Numbered from the stretch's first letter, positions 43,241 to 52,651 are shown. The stretch: 64,000 bases of DNA from Bacteroidota bacterium (GCA_016787485.1 JAEUUL010000004.1:124001-188000); one strand, 5' to 3'. Translations and numbers: made by a program. The notes: generated from the letters alone by a model not told the origin.

Positions 43241-43942
43241 TCAATGCCGGGGTGAATGATGCTTTGAACAGCAATTTTTTGCGGGCTCGTGGCTGCCCAG
43301 ATCCGGGCTGATATAAGGAATGCCCAATCCCAGCCCTTTCAGCAACAACCAAATACCCAGAATCAATACCGGGACTTGTTTCCATATTTTCATGTTTCGC
43401 ACTGGCCGTATTTTTACAAGCCAACGCGAAAAACCCGTTGCGGCCAATACCGGCATGGTTCCCAACCCGAACACTGCCATAAAAACGGCTCCAGACAGCA
43501 TGTTGCCGGTAGCCGCTGACCCAACTGCTGCTGCATACACCAGACCGCATGGAATAAATCCGTTGATGACTCCCAGCAACAAACTGCCATGTTTCTTTCT
43601 CAACAGGGTACCCATTTTAGCTGTGGTCCAGTTGCCTATTCCCTGAAAAGCAGGGATTTGCACAAGCCCTCCGGCTGCCATGAGAAGAAGCAGAATACCA
43701 CTCACTATCATCAGCTTGTTCTGGAACCAAAGCAATGACACCATCTGCCCAAGCAAACCCATAGCCATTCCCAGAAGGATATAGGCAAGTGTTTTCCCCA
43801 GCAAATGAAGCAACAACGGTACCACATACTCCCGTGGACCGGAATACAAACTGCCTGTCGCCAGAAAAACAGGGCCGCACATGCCCAGACAATGCAGGCT
43901 GCCCGCCAGGCCCAGCAGCAATGCAGACAGAATCCAGGTCAT
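43241..43942 (-). CDS. SafE/UreH-like membrane protein of the cbb3 operon
   Basis: The 233-residue protein has about six membrane helices and the signature GSLHCLGMCGP at residues about 15-25, plus GVINGFIPCGLVYAA near 135. It is often named sulfite exporter TauE/SafE, but this branch has the HCxGMCGP motif found with cbb3 oxidase and cytochrome c assembly genes, so copper or redox assembly is more likely than sulfite export. Its start overlaps the ccoH stop (ATGA). The tail is Cys/His-rich (KNCCSKHHSPRH), consistent with metal binding. Confidence 0.85.
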   Translation of the reverse strand: MTWILSALLLGLAGSLHCLGMCGPVFLATGSLYSGPREYVVPLLLHLLGKTLAYILLGMAMGLLGQMVSLLWFQNKLMIVSGILLLLMAAGGLVQIPAFQGIGNWTTAKMGTLLRKKHGSLLLGVINGFIPCGLVYAAAVGSAATGNMLSGAVFMAVFGLGTMPVLAATGFSRWLVKIRPVRNMKIWKQVPVLILGIWLLLKGLGLGIPYISPDLGSHEPAKNCCSKHHSPRH

Positions 43943-44367
43943 GGCGTAAACAACTTGTCGCGGTGCAGGTATCGCCGTCCCTGATGGTACAAGTCCATTT
44001 CTATATGCCACACTCCGTCCGGCTTGTTTCCTTTGGGAAAAAGCACAGCAGTATGTGCCCTTGTGTCTGCTACACCCAGAAAAGACAGCGACATATCCGG
44101 TTTCCAAATAAACTGAACATGCACACTGTCTGCCCATACACTGTCAAATTGCAGGCGAAAGGATTTGTCGGCCGCACTGTAGGACCACGATGGAGCAAAT
44201 ACAGCAGTACCCGAACTGGCATCAATGACTTTCTGATATTGATTGCCTTTTTCGTAATACTTATTCGGCACCTGTTCCCTGCCGTGTAAAATGGCTCTGA
44301 CCAGAAAATACAGAATCATGCAGGCAAACAATACAAAGGCGAGTATCAATCCTTTTCCCCAATTCAT
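43939..44367 (-). CDS. ccoH: FixH/CcoH family protein
   Basis: The 142-residue protein has one N-terminal membrane helix (LILAFVLFACMILYFLV) and a periplasmic domain with NKYYEKGNQYQKVIDA, FLGVADTRAHT and GVWHIEMDLYHQGRRY. These match FixH, which helps assemble and stabilise the cbb3 oxidase with CcoI and CcoG. It lies 9 bp after ccoG and overlaps the SafE-like gene. Confidence 0.88.
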   Translation of the reverse strand: MNWGKGLILAFVLFACMILYFLVRAILHGREQVPNKYYEKGNQYQKVIDASSGTAVFAPSWSYSAADKSFRLQFDSVWADSVHVQFIWKPDMSLSFLGVADTRAHTAVLFPKGNKPDGVWHIEMDLYHQGRRYLHRDKLFTP

Positions 44368-44376
44368 GGTACAAGA

Positions 44377-45777
44377 TTAGTCGTAAACAGGGGCTAAAAA
44401 CCGGTCTTTTACCACATTCACCTTTTCGCCATTGCCATTTATCTGCAATTCGAACGGAATGGTATTGTCGTGAATATGCGCCTTGGTCATACGAATGAGC
44501 ATAGGAACTGATTTGTGCTCGCCGGGCATCACCAGCAGTGAGTCGCCCAGCAACACCACTTCCTGGTTAGAGGATGCTGCCTTTACATCCAGTTTCATCG
44601 GCGAAAATGTTTTGTTCACCACCTTTAAATCAAAAAAATTGGTGATGTCGCCATTGGGTGTAGCAGAGAACGTACTGCCTTTTTTGCGGACCAGATTGGC
44701 CTGCATGTCCCTGCGTGAAATAACCAGTCCGCTGAATACTGAGAAAAGTGCCAGCCACAAAAAGGAATATGCAACCACCCGCGTGTTGAATTTGAATTTT
44801 TTGCCTTCCCCTTTCAATTCCTTTTCAGAAGCATAGCGAATCAATCCCAGATCCTTGTGGATTTTTTCCATCACGGAATCACAGGCATCTATGCAGGCAG
44901 TGCAGTGTACACATTCCAGCTGGGTGCCATTTCGGATATCGATTCCGGTTGGGCAAACATCTATGCATAAGCCACAATCCACACAGTCTCCCAGGTTTGT
45001 ATCCGGCTCGCCTTTTTTGAGTTTGCCCCGCGGTTCGCCCCGGTTGTAGTCGTATGCTACAATCACACTCTGGCTATCCATAAGCACACCCTGCAGCCTG
45101 CCATACGGACAAATCATCACACAAACCAACTCTCTGAGTCGGGCAAAAACCAAATAAAATACGGAAGTAAATATGAGGATGGAAAAGAAGCCACCTATAT
45201 GCTGACTCAGCGGCTCAGTCACAATCTTTATCAACTCTTCAGACCCGATAATATAAGCCAGAAATGTATTTGAAATAAGAAATGAAATGAACCAGAATAT
45301 GAGATTTTTTAATCCCTTTTTTCGCAGCTTTTCCGCGTTCCATGGCATTTCTTTCAGCTTCTTTTGCTGTGCAGGTGATCCTTCTATCCAGTTCTCAATT
45401 TTGCGAAAAACCATTTCCATGAAAATGGTTTGCGGGCAGGCCCATCCGCAAAATACCCGGCCAAAAATGGCGGTGAATGCGATGATGAACACCATAAAGG
45501 TAATGATGCCCAATGCAATGAGATATAAATCCTGAGGCCAGAAAGGAATGCCAAAAAGAATAAACCGACGTTCAAGCACATTGAACAGAAAAAGCGGGTG
45601 ACCGTTGTAGGAAAACCAGGGTCCGGCAAACAAACCAGCGAGCAATACCCAGCTAAACCAGGTGCGCCACTTGTAAAACCGGCCTGCGATAATCTTTGGA
45701 AACAGCCATACCCGCTTCCCCTTTTGATCTACGTTAGAAAGATGTTCTCTGAAATCGGAGGTGTCTTGCTTTGCCAT
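44377..45777 (-). CDS. ccoG: Cytochrome c oxidase accessory protein CcoG
   Basis: The 466-residue protein has five membrane helices and two ferredoxin-type cluster motifs, CVDCGLCIDVCPTGIDI and CVHCTACIDACD, near residues 260-305. Conserved GRVFCGWACPQTIFMEMVFR (about 107-125) and MICPYGRLQGVLMD further identify CcoG/RdxA, a cupric reductase needed for delivery of Cu(I) to cbb3 oxidase. The C-terminal Ig-like domain faces the periplasm. It lies between ccoP and ccoH. Confidence 0.95.
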   Translation of the reverse strand: MAKQDTSDFREHLSNVDQKGKRVWLFPKIIAGRFYKWRTWFSWVLLAGLFAGPWFSYNGHPLFLFNVLERRFILFGIPFWPQDLYLIALGIITFMVFIIAFTAIFGRVFCGWACPQTIFMEMVFRKIENWIEGSPAQQKKLKEMPWNAEKLRKKGLKNLIFWFISFLISNTFLAYIIGSEELIKIVTEPLSQHIGGFFSILIFTSVFYLVFARLRELVCVMICPYGRLQGVLMDSQSVIVAYDYNRGEPRGKLKKGEPDTNLGDCVDCGLCIDVCPTGIDIRNGTQLECVHCTACIDACDSVMEKIHKDLGLIRYASEKELKGEGKKFKFNTRVVAYSFLWLALFSVFSGLVISRRDMQANLVRKKGSTFSATPNGDITNFFDLKVVNKTFSPMKLDVKAASSNQEVVLLGDSLLVMPGEHKSVPMLIRMTKAHIHDNTIPFELQINGNGEKVNVVKDRFLAPVYD

Positions 45778-45829
45778 GTGAGAATTGAATCAAGGTGGAC
45801 CTGGAGAATGAAAAGGTGCAGGCAATGCC

Positions 45830-46963
45830 TTATAGTTTCTCTTTGGGTTCCAGCTTTTCTCCCTGAGGCTCTTTGCCTTCTGGCGGAGAAACCGGCTTTT
45901 TACCCAGGCTGAGTACATAGGTGGCCATTGCCTTCATCTGCGATGCAGGCATATTGTCTTTCCACGGAACCATGCCTTTCTCAATCACACCATACTTGAT
46001 GGTTTTGAAAACTTCCTTCACAGAGTTGCCATGCAACCAGCTTCCATCAGTAAGGTTGGGTCCGGATATACCTTGTCCCTTTTCACCATGACAAGTAGAA
46101 CACTTGCTCTTGAAGAACGCAGCGGCATCTGCAATTTTGGCTGCATCTGTCTCTACGGTTACATTGTTCTCATCTACATTGTCGGCCATTTTAGCGCGCA
46201 CCGCAGCGGTACTGGCTTTGTATGCCTTAAAATCAGCAGCATATTCTTCTATCTGATTTGGGGCGTAGTGCAGCCATGTATAACGAACGAGGTATACACC
46301 GGCGAACAGAACTGTGCCATAAAACATGAACATAAACCATGGTGGAGGCGGGTTGTCCAATTCGGTAATTCCATCAAAATCTTCCTTTAAATCCACTTCT
46401 GCATCCAGAAAAGTGGGTTTAATCTGAAGCATGCGGTTGATCCATGTGGGTTGCGTAGATGCTTCGGCTGGTGTGTCATCCATCCCGAGTATCACCAATC
46501 GGCCCTTTCGCAGATATGCCACTGCATTCAGCAGGCATAGCACACCCAGTGCAATTCCGGCACCCAGCAGCTTTATCACCCACAGGTACCAGTTGCCTTC
46601 AGGCGCTTTGGGCAATATCATCAGATAAAACACCATAAAGAAAAGGACAACAGCCATCAGCAAAACGCTGACAACACCGGTGCGCAGAAAGCCCGTGCGT
46701 ACAGGAATAAATCCGGTTTTCCAGAATTGGTCCTTTTCTGCGTCGGCGGTGCGTACATATTGCTTATATACATCTACCCGGTTCAGTAAATCCAGCCCGA
46801 TAAAAACCGCCAGCACACCTGCCGCGATTAAAAACATCCAGAGTGAGCCCCCCCAGGGTTGCTTGTTCACTTGCTCCGCCAAACGGGGGAAAAAGGCAAA
46901 TATGGCAATGGGTACCGCCAACAGTATCATCATTGCTGTGAGTATTCTCAATAGATTTTTCAT
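45830..46963 (-). CDS. ccoP: cbb3 oxidase subunit III CcoP, monohaem
   Basis: The 377-residue protein has the FixP N-terminal domain signature DGITELDNPPPPWFMFMFY and its membrane helix near residues 195-235, and one cytochrome c motif CSTCHGEKGQG near 290 with the Met ligand probably in MVPWKDNMP. Proteobacterial CcoP carries two haems; here there is one. Four extra membrane helices occupy residues 1-150, as usual in Bacteroidota. The tail is rich in Lys/Glu/Pro. It passes electrons from c-type cytochromes to CcoO. It lies 13 bp after ccoQ and 52 bp before ccoG. Confidence 0.93.
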   Translation of the reverse strand: MKNLLRILTAMMILLAVPIAIFAFFPRLAEQVNKQPWGGSLWMFLIAAGVLAVFIGLDLLNRVDVYKQYVRTADAEKDQFWKTGFIPVRTGFLRTGVVSVLLMAVVLFFMVFYLMILPKAPEGNWYLWVIKLLGAGIALGVLCLLNAVAYLRKGRLVILGMDDTPAEASTQPTWINRMLQIKPTFLDAEVDLKEDFDGITELDNPPPPWFMFMFYGTVLFAGVYLVRYTWLHYAPNQIEEYAADFKAYKASTAAVRAKMADNVDENNVTVETDAAKIADAAAFFKSKCSTCHGEKGQGISGPNLTDGSWLHGNSVKEVFKTIKYGVIEKGMVPWKDNMPASQMKAMATYVLSLGKKPVSPPEGKEPQGEKLEPKEKL

Positions 46964-46976
46964 GTCTTTTTTTGAA

Positions 46977-47141
46977 TTAATCGTTGTCTGAAAAAGGAAT
47001 GTTTTTTAGGTACTCAACTTGTTTTTTATCCATCAGCAGTAACCTCACTACCACACCTATGAAAAACAAGCCAAAAATGAGCAGGGACAGAATCATATAG
47101 AAATCAGCTCCCTGAACTTTCCCAATCAAATTGTTAAACAT
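46977..47141 (-). CDS. ccoQ: cbb3 oxidase subunit IV CcoQ/FixQ
   Basis: The 54-residue protein starts MFNNLIGKVQGADFYMI, has one membrane helix (LSLLIFGLFFIGVVVRLLL) and ends in a short polar tail (KKQVEYLKNIPFSDND). Size, topology and position between ccoNO and ccoP identify the small CcoQ subunit that stabilises the complex. A good AGGAG Shine-Dalgarno lies 10 nt before the ATG, unusual among the weak ribosome-binding sites here. Confidence 0.88.
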   Translation of the reverse strand: MFNNLIGKVQGADFYMILSLLIFGLFFIGVVVRLLLMDKKQVEYLKNIPFSDND

Positions 47142-47162
47142 TGTTTTTGTCTCCTGTTTATA

Positions 47163-49307
47163 TTATTTTACAGCTACAGGTTCTATATCGCGGCCCAGTT
47201 TGTGCAGGTAGGCAATCAGAGCTACAATTTCTGTGCGCTTGGTTGCTTTAATTCCCTGAGCTCTCAGCCTTTCCACAATAAAGGCAGCTTCGCGGTCATA
47301 TTCTGCTTCTGCCAGGTCCTCAAATCCTTTTTCATAAGGTACGCCTACTGTGCGCAGTGCTTTGATTTTGGATTTCAAATCTCCCAAATCCACCTGCCGG
47401 TCATTGTCGCACAACCAGCTGTAGGCAGGCATGATGGAGGCCTTGTTCACATCCCTCGGGTTGTTCATGTGGCGCCAGTGCCATGCCGGATCTTTATACG
47501 TATTGGGGTTGCTCTTTTGCCCGCCGCGACTCAAATCCGGACCGGTGCGTTTGCTTCCCCACAGGAAAGGATGGTCATACACGCCCTCACCAGCTTTGGC
47601 ATATTCGCCATAGCGTTCGGTTTCGGCCGGAAAGGGCCTCACCAACTGTGAATGGCAACTATTGCAACCCTCTCTGATATACAAATCGCGACCTGTCAAT
47701 TCCAGCGGTGAGTAAGGTTTCACCGCAGTGATGGTGGGAATGTTGTTCTTCACCACAAAGGTGGGAATGAGCTGTACCAAACCGCCTACAGAAACTGCAA
47801 CCAGTGAAAACACCAGCATGGTCAGCGGACGAACCTCAATCCATTTGTGCCAGAAAGCGGGCTTGCCAGCTTCTGATGTGTGTGCTGCTTCCATAGGGTA
47901 GGCCTCTGCCGCCTCTTCAGGTACCAGTTTGCCATTGCGTATAGTGGCAATCAGGTTCCAGGCCATAAGAATGGCACCTGACAGATACAACAGACCTCCG
48001 AAACCACGCATAACATGCAGATAAATTACCCGGCTTGTGGTTTCAATAAATTCATATTTCAGTGTACCGTTCGGATTGAACTCAGTCCACATACTGCCTT
48101 GGGTAAAGCCACTGAAATACATGGGCACTGCATAAAAAATGATACCCAGTGTGCCTATCCAGAAATGCGCATTGGCAGCCTTCTGCGAATACAGACGCGT
48201 GTTGAATATGCGGGGAATGATATAATACAGCATGGCAAAGGTGAGAAAGCCATTCCAGCCCAATGCACCCACATGCACATGCGCCACAACCCAATCGGTA
48301 AAGTGGGCGATGGCATTCACATTTTTCAGAGACAACATAGGACCCTCAAATGTGGCCATACCATAAGCTGTAAGCCCCACAACCATGAATTTCAGGTTTA
48401 CATCATCCCTTACTTTATCCCAGGCACCACGCAGGGTGAGAAGACCGTTCAGCATACCGCCCCAGCTGGGTGCAATAAGCATAACTGAAAAGGCAACACC
48501 CAATTGCTGCGCCCAATCTGGCAATGAACTATACAGCAAGTGGTGAGGACCTGCCCATATATAAATGAAAATGAGAGACCAAAAGTGAAGTATGGACAGT
48601 TTGTAGGAGTAAATGGGGCGTTGGGCCATTTTGGGCATGTAGTAATACATGAGTCCCAAAAAGGGTGTGGTCAGAAAGAATGCCACAGCATTGTGGCCAT
48701 ACCACCATTGCACCAGTGCATCCTGCACACCGGCATACCAACTGTAACTCTTCAGGAAAGTCACAGGCATTTCCATGCTGTTTACAATGTGCAGCATGGC
48801 CACTGTAACCCAGGTAGCAATGTAGAACCAGATTCCTACGAAAATATGCTTTTCCCTGCGTTTCAGAATCGTACCAAACATCTGAATACCGAAAATGACC
48901 CAAACCAGTGTGATGGCAATATCTATGGGCCACTCAAGTTCCGCATACTCCTTGCTGGTAGTAATTCCCAGGGGGAGAGTAAGTGCAGCACTTACGATGA
49001 TGAGTTGCCACAACCAAAAGTGGAGATTGCCAAGAAAGTCACTGAACAGGCGCGCTTTCAGCAATCGCTGCAAACTGTGGTATACGCCCATAAAAATGGC
49101 GTTTCCCACAAAGGCGAAGATGACCGCATTCGTGTGCAATGGCCTTATACGGCCAAAGGTAGTCCAGGGGGTAAGATTCAAGCCGGGCTCTACAAGCTGG
49201 AAGGCAATGATTACCCCAACCAGCATGCCCACTATACCCCATAATATGGTGGCATAGGCAAAATTGCGGACAATGCGGTTGTTGTAAGAAAAGGTTTCTT
49301 TATTCAT
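47163..49307 (-). CDS. ccoNO: Fused cbb3 oxidase subunits I and II (CcoN-CcoO)
   Basis: The 714-residue protein joins CcoN (residues about 1-470; 12 membrane helices) to CcoO (about 500-714). CcoN has the haem b and Cu-B ligands in RIRPLHTNAVIFAF, WWYGHNAVAFFLTTP, GPHHLLYSSLPDW and HFTDWVVAHVHVGALGWNGF. CcoO has one c-type haem motif EGCNSCHSQLVRP and the distal MPAYSWL with the Met ligand. It reduces oxygen to water with proton pumping at high oxygen affinity. Fusion of N and O is typical of Bacteroidota. It starts 5 bp after ccoS. Confidence 0.97.
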   Translation of the reverse strand: MNKETFSYNNRIVRNFAYATILWGIVGMLVGVIIAFQLVEPGLNLTPWTTFGRIRPLHTNAVIFAFVGNAIFMGVYHSLQRLLKARLFSDFLGNLHFWLWQLIIVSAALTLPLGITTSKEYAELEWPIDIAITLVWVIFGIQMFGTILKRREKHIFVGIWFYIATWVTVAMLHIVNSMEMPVTFLKSYSWYAGVQDALVQWWYGHNAVAFFLTTPFLGLMYYYMPKMAQRPIYSYKLSILHFWSLIFIYIWAGPHHLLYSSLPDWAQQLGVAFSVMLIAPSWGGMLNGLLTLRGAWDKVRDDVNLKFMVVGLTAYGMATFEGPMLSLKNVNAIAHFTDWVVAHVHVGALGWNGFLTFAMLYYIIPRIFNTRLYSQKAANAHFWIGTLGIIFYAVPMYFSGFTQGSMWTEFNPNGTLKYEFIETTSRVIYLHVMRGFGGLLYLSGAILMAWNLIATIRNGKLVPEEAAEAYPMEAAHTSEAGKPAFWHKWIEVRPLTMLVFSLVAVSVGGLVQLIPTFVVKNNIPTITAVKPYSPLELTGRDLYIREGCNSCHSQLVRPFPAETERYGEYAKAGEGVYDHPFLWGSKRTGPDLSRGGQKSNPNTYKDPAWHWRHMNNPRDVNKASIMPAYSWLCDNDRQVDLGDLKSKIKALRTVGVPYEKGFEDLAEAEYDREAAFIVERLRAQGIKATKRTEIVALIAYLHKLGRDIEPVAVK

Positions 49308-49312
49308 AGCAG

Positions 49313-49480
49313 TTAATTGGATTTATTTCTTTGTGTGTTCGGTGTATCTTCAAATAGCATGCGATGCGCCGGAGTTTCCAGGTCATCGGCTTGTCCGCTG
49401 CGCACCCACCAGATAAAGAGTCCCAGAAAAAGGGCTCCCAGTGAGATGGAGCAGATGATGAGTAAAAATGCAATTTTCAT
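49313..49480 (-). CDS. ccoS: cbb3 oxidase assembly protein CcoS
   Basis: The 55-residue protein starts MKIAFLLIICSISLGALFLG with one helix, then WWVRSGQADDLETPAHRMLFED. The GQxDDxxxPAxRML pattern is the CcoS signature. CcoS is required for insertion of cofactors into cbb3 oxidase. It overlaps the ccoI stop by 4 bp (ATGA) and precedes ccoNO by 5 bp. Confidence 0.92.
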   Translation of the reverse strand: MKIAFLLIICSISLGALFLGLFIWWVRSGQADDLETPAHRMLFEDTPNTQRNKSN

Positions 49481-51879
49481 GGTTTTGTCTTCCTTCCCAA
49501 CATGATTTTGGTTCGTGCCCAGGCATATACCATGAGTGCGATAGAACTTGAAGGCATCAATATGGCCGCAATCAAGGGTGACATATGACCGGTAGCGGCA
49601 AGGGTAAGCGCAATGGCATTGTAAACAAGACTTACTGCAAATGTTTCTTTTACTATTCGGTTGGATCTGCGGGCGGTATCCAGCATTGCTGGCAACAGAC
49701 CCATGGAATCCCGCAGAAGAATGGCACTGGCCTCTGGCGTAAAATTATTGGTGTCTCCGGTAACAACCATGCCTATGTCGGCCATTTTCAGCGCGCCTGC
49801 ATCATTCAGACCATCTCCCACCATAGCCGCTTTTCCCTGCATTTGCTCTTTCTGCAACAACGATACTTTGCCAGCCGGACTCATATGAAAATGCGTTTCT
49901 GTAAAAACAGCCGGAAAAACGGCGTGTAACTTTTCCTGTTCCACTGCACTGTCCCCACTGGCCAAAATCATGCGCAAACCTCTTGTTTTCAGGTTTTTCA
50001 GTACCCCCGCCAATTCCGGACGATAATTGGAATAGATTTCCACGGGTTCCAGAATTCTTCCGTTGATACTGAACCAGATTTCCTTCCTTTGCCCATCTTC
50101 TTTTCCCGTGCTTGCTGCTACCCAGTTTGCACCGCCCAGTTTCAGCACGTCTTCTGAACATTCAGCCAGACTGCCTTTGCCCGGATATTCCCTGAAATGA
50201 TCCACCGGCAGATTCTCATAACCATTCAGGGCATGCACTATGGCCTGGCTATATGGATGATGACTCTGGCTGGCTATGGTTTTCAGCATTTCTTTTTCAT
50301 GGGTGCTGTATGAGGTTGGCACTTCGGCCCGAATGACTTCCTGATTTGTAAGGGTACCCGTTTTGTCAAAAATAATGGTCCGGATTTCTCCCAGGGTTCC
50401 GGCATACTCCGGTTTGCGCAAAAACAAACCCATACCTGCAAAATAGGAAGCAACCTGATTCCAGGTGAACGGGGGTGCCAATGCCAGCGCGCACGGACAG
50501 GCGACCATCAGAACGGCTGTAAATGCAAACCAGGCCCGGCTGGAATTCTGTGGCAGCCACCAAATCAGCGCAGCCAGTGCTATAACCAGCGTGGTCCAAA
50601 TAAATATCCGGCTTGTGCGGGCTTCAAATGCGGGAATGGCCCTGTCTGCATCTGTTTGCCCTTCAGCAGATTTCCATATTTCAGACAATCTGCCATGATC
50701 AAAAGCACGAACCACTTCCATTTCAAAAGCCGGTCCGGCATTGCGACCTCCACCAAGAAGAATTTCACCAGCTACTTTGTTCTCCGGAGTACTCTCCCCT
50801 GTGGCAAAAGCATAGTCTACAACAGCATTGCTTCCCATAAGAATACCATCTGCCGGAATAATTTCTCCGTACCGCACTGCTACCCGGTCGCCGGGTACCA
50901 AATCCACTACTTTTTTGGCTTCTGTACCGCCCTGTTTTACGATTCTGGCCACCAGCGGGAAAAATTTCCGCGCGCTTTCGCCAAATCGCAGTGCGTCGAA
51001 TGTGCGGTTCTGAAGCCAGGCGCCAGTGAGCAAAAAGAATATCAGGCCGGCCAGACTATCAAAATATCCCGGACCGGTAGCAGATGCAACTTCATATATA
51101 CTGCGCAGCCACAGCGCACCTATGCCCAGGGCCAACGGTACTTTTACAGAAATAGCACCCCGCTGTATCCATTGAAAAAATGCCTTGAAATATTCTGCCC
51201 CGCAATACAATACCAAAGGCAGAGATATTACGGTATTCAGCAAATCGAAAAGCCGGCCGAACTCTCTCTCCTCCGCAGGATCCAGTCCCAGATATTGCGG
51301 GAAACTGAACATCATGATGTTTCCTGCACAAAACCCGGCTATGCCAAGCTTTACCAAAAGTTGCCGGCTTAGCTTTTTCTCCGCTTTGCTATTGTCTTCA
51401 GGCATAAGACTTGGCTCATAACCCAGACTTTTCAGCATCATTATAATATTCCCAAAACTGGTATTGGCCTCCTGATAACGGATGCGCAATTGCTTGCTTA
51501 CAAAATCAGTGCGGCTTTCGGTAATCCCTTTGTCCAGATCCCCCAGCTTCTCAAGCAGCCATATGCAACTGCTGCAATGCATGGCAGGTATATAAAGGAG
51601 CACAGTGCGGTTACCTCCTGACTGGGCCAGTGTAAAATGGGAAACCATCAGATTCAGCTCATCCAGACTGTAGTTGCCTTCGCTTTTGGCACCGGCATGC
51701 ACACCCGGCCTGTCATTCAGTGCATAGTACTCGCACAGGCCATTGGCTTCCAATATCTGATAAACCGATTTGCAACCCTGACAACAAAACGCTTTATCTC
51801 CCACCAGAATGGGGTTGTTATCTGTTTCTGCTCCACAATGGATACAAATCAGGGAGGTTTTGTCTGCAAGTGCTGCCAT
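49477..51879 (-). CDS. ccoI: Copper-transporting P1B ATPase CcoI
   Basis: The 800-residue protein starts MAALADKTSLICIHCGAE. The N-terminus carries a Cys motif (CIHCGAE with FCCQGCKSV) and a heavy-metal-associated domain with HCSSCIWLL near residue 100. The P-type core has the CPCALALAPP ion-binding motif in membrane helix 6, DKTGTLTN phosphorylation site, SHHPYSQAI (HP motif) and GDGLNDAGALK. This is the CtpA/CcoI (FixI) branch that exports copper to the periplasm for cbb3 oxidase. The open frame reaches 52026 but the normal N-terminus begins here. ccoS overlaps its stop. Confidence 0.95.
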   Translation of the reverse strand: MAALADKTSLICIHCGAETDNNPILVGDKAFCCQGCKSVYQILEANGLCEYYALNDRPGVHAGAKSEGNYSLDELNLMVSHFTLAQSGGNRTVLLYIPAMHCSSCIWLLEKLGDLDKGITESRTDFVSKQLRIRYQEANTSFGNIIMMLKSLGYEPSLMPEDNSKAEKKLSRQLLVKLGIAGFCAGNIMMFSFPQYLGLDPAEEREFGRLFDLLNTVISLPLVLYCGAEYFKAFFQWIQRGAISVKVPLALGIGALWLRSIYEVASATGPGYFDSLAGLIFFLLTGAWLQNRTFDALRFGESARKFFPLVARIVKQGGTEAKKVVDLVPGDRVAVRYGEIIPADGILMGSNAVVDYAFATGESTPENKVAGEILLGGGRNAGPAFEMEVVRAFDHGRLSEIWKSAEGQTDADRAIPAFEARTSRIFIWTTLVIALAALIWWLPQNSSRAWFAFTAVLMVACPCALALAPPFTWNQVASYFAGMGLFLRKPEYAGTLGEIRTIIFDKTGTLTNQEVIRAEVPTSYSTHEKEMLKTIASQSHHPYSQAIVHALNGYENLPVDHFREYPGKGSLAECSEDVLKLGGANWVAASTGKEDGQRKEIWFSINGRILEPVEIYSNYRPELAGVLKNLKTRGLRMILASGDSAVEQEKLHAVFPAVFTETHFHMSPAGKVSLLQKEQMQGKAAMVGDGLNDAGALKMADIGMVVTGDTNNFTPEASAILLRDSMGLLPAMLDTARRSNRIVKETFAVSLVYNAIALTLAATGHMSPLIAAILMPSSSIALMVYAWARTKIMLGRKTKP

Positions 51880-52050
51880 GGGGCAGTAAGGGTTTTTGGA
51901 ACCGCTAAGGTAAAATGGATTGTGCAAACAAGCGTTTGTTAGTCTCCGCGGAGTAAAAATCCCCGAATGCGCAATGTTCGTGTAACTTTCTGTTATTGTG
52001 ATTTTTGCGCCTTTAGTTGGACGCATTCCAAATAGTTATTTGGAATTTAT

Positions 52051-52488
52051 CTAATTCCCTGCGGGATAGGAATGGGTCAAAAATTGCATAGCCAGCGTAT
52101 AGCCATCCAAGCCCAATCCGCTTATGTTCCCTTTGCAGGCTCCCAGCAATAAATCTGTGCGCCTTTCCGGCTCACGACTGTGGACATTGGTAATATGAAC
52201 AGCGATTACTGGCACTGGCAGGGCCTTAATCGTATCTGCAATTGCCAGACTGGTATGGCTGTATGCGCCGGCATTCAGCACAATACCATGCGCCCCGCCA
52301 AAACCTGCCTGCTGCAGATGGTTGATGATTTCTCCCTCCACATTGCTTTGGTAATACCTGATTTCTACCCCCGGAAAGAGTCTCCGTAACAGTGTCAGAT
52401 GTTCTTCAAACGAAGTGTGGCCGTAAAGATCCGGCTCGCGGCGACCCAGCAAATTCAGATTTGGACCGTTGACAATGGCAATAACCAT
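52051..52488 (-). CDS. aroQ: 3-dehydroquinate dehydratase, type II
   Basis: The 145-residue enzyme has the type II signature VIAIVNGPNLNLLGRREPDLYG at the N-terminus (catalytic Arg and Tyr), then YQSNVEGEIINHLQQA, GIVLNAGAYSHTSLAI and VHITNVHSREPER with the catalytic His. It dehydrates 3-dehydroquinate to 3-dehydroshikimate in the shikimate pathway. Length is normal. The start at 52488 gives the usual N-terminus. It is divergent from the adenylate cyclase gene, with a degenerate 21-bp repeat between. Confidence 0.94.
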   Translation of the reverse strand: MVIAIVNGPNLNLLGRREPDLYGHTSFEEHLTLLRRLFPGVEIRYYQSNVEGEIINHLQQAGFGGAHGIVLNAGAYSHTSLAIADTIKALPVPVIAVHITNVHSREPERRTDLLLGACKGNISGLGLDGYTLAMQFLTHSYPAGN

Positions 52489-52563
52489 GTTGTGTACACC
52501 CACTTCACAAAGATAAGTCAATCCGGGGTTTTCATTTTTGGGTCCATTTGCCAAACGATTGGA

Positions 52564-52610
52564 AAAACAGGGGTTTTTGTTAAGTCAAACCGGGCTTTTA
52601 CAAAGCCAGA
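52564..52610 (+). repeat. Degenerate 21-bp direct repeats, locus C
   Basis: Three imperfect units of the element seen at 19363 and 24831. The pieces are AAAACAGGGG (52564-52573), GTTAAGTCAAACCGGG (52579-52594) and ACAAAG (52600-52605), each at the 21-bp phase: the G runs end 21 bp apart, and GTTAAG/ACAAAG start 21 bp apart. They lie 24 bp or more upstream of the -7 box of the cyclase gene. Orientation relative to the gene is opposite to loci A and B. Confidence 0.6.
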
Positions 52611-52633
52611 GTACACTGTATTGTGTTTTTTGT

Positions 52634-52641
52634 TAGGTTTG
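52634..52641 (+). promoter_or_regulatory. -7 box of the adenylate cyclase operon
   Basis: TAGGTTTG, 10 nt before the ATG at 52652. No TTTG is found at the -33 position, which would fit a promoter that needs an activator bound at the repeats upstream. Confidence 0.55.
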
Positions 52642-52651
52642 CAATTCTACC

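Noticed and set aside
43249-43252. Terminator between the ybjQ-like and SafE-like genes
   Set aside because: The inverted repeat CCGGC/GCCGG near 43231-43250 is only 5 bp with no T tract.
43241-43942. True sulfite exporter
   Set aside because: The GSLHCLGMCGP motif and the place in the cbb3 operon fit cytochrome oxidase or copper assembly better.
51880-52026. A 49-residue N-terminal extension of CcoI
   Set aside because: It has no similarity to the family and the normal N-terminus with the Cys motif starts at 51879.
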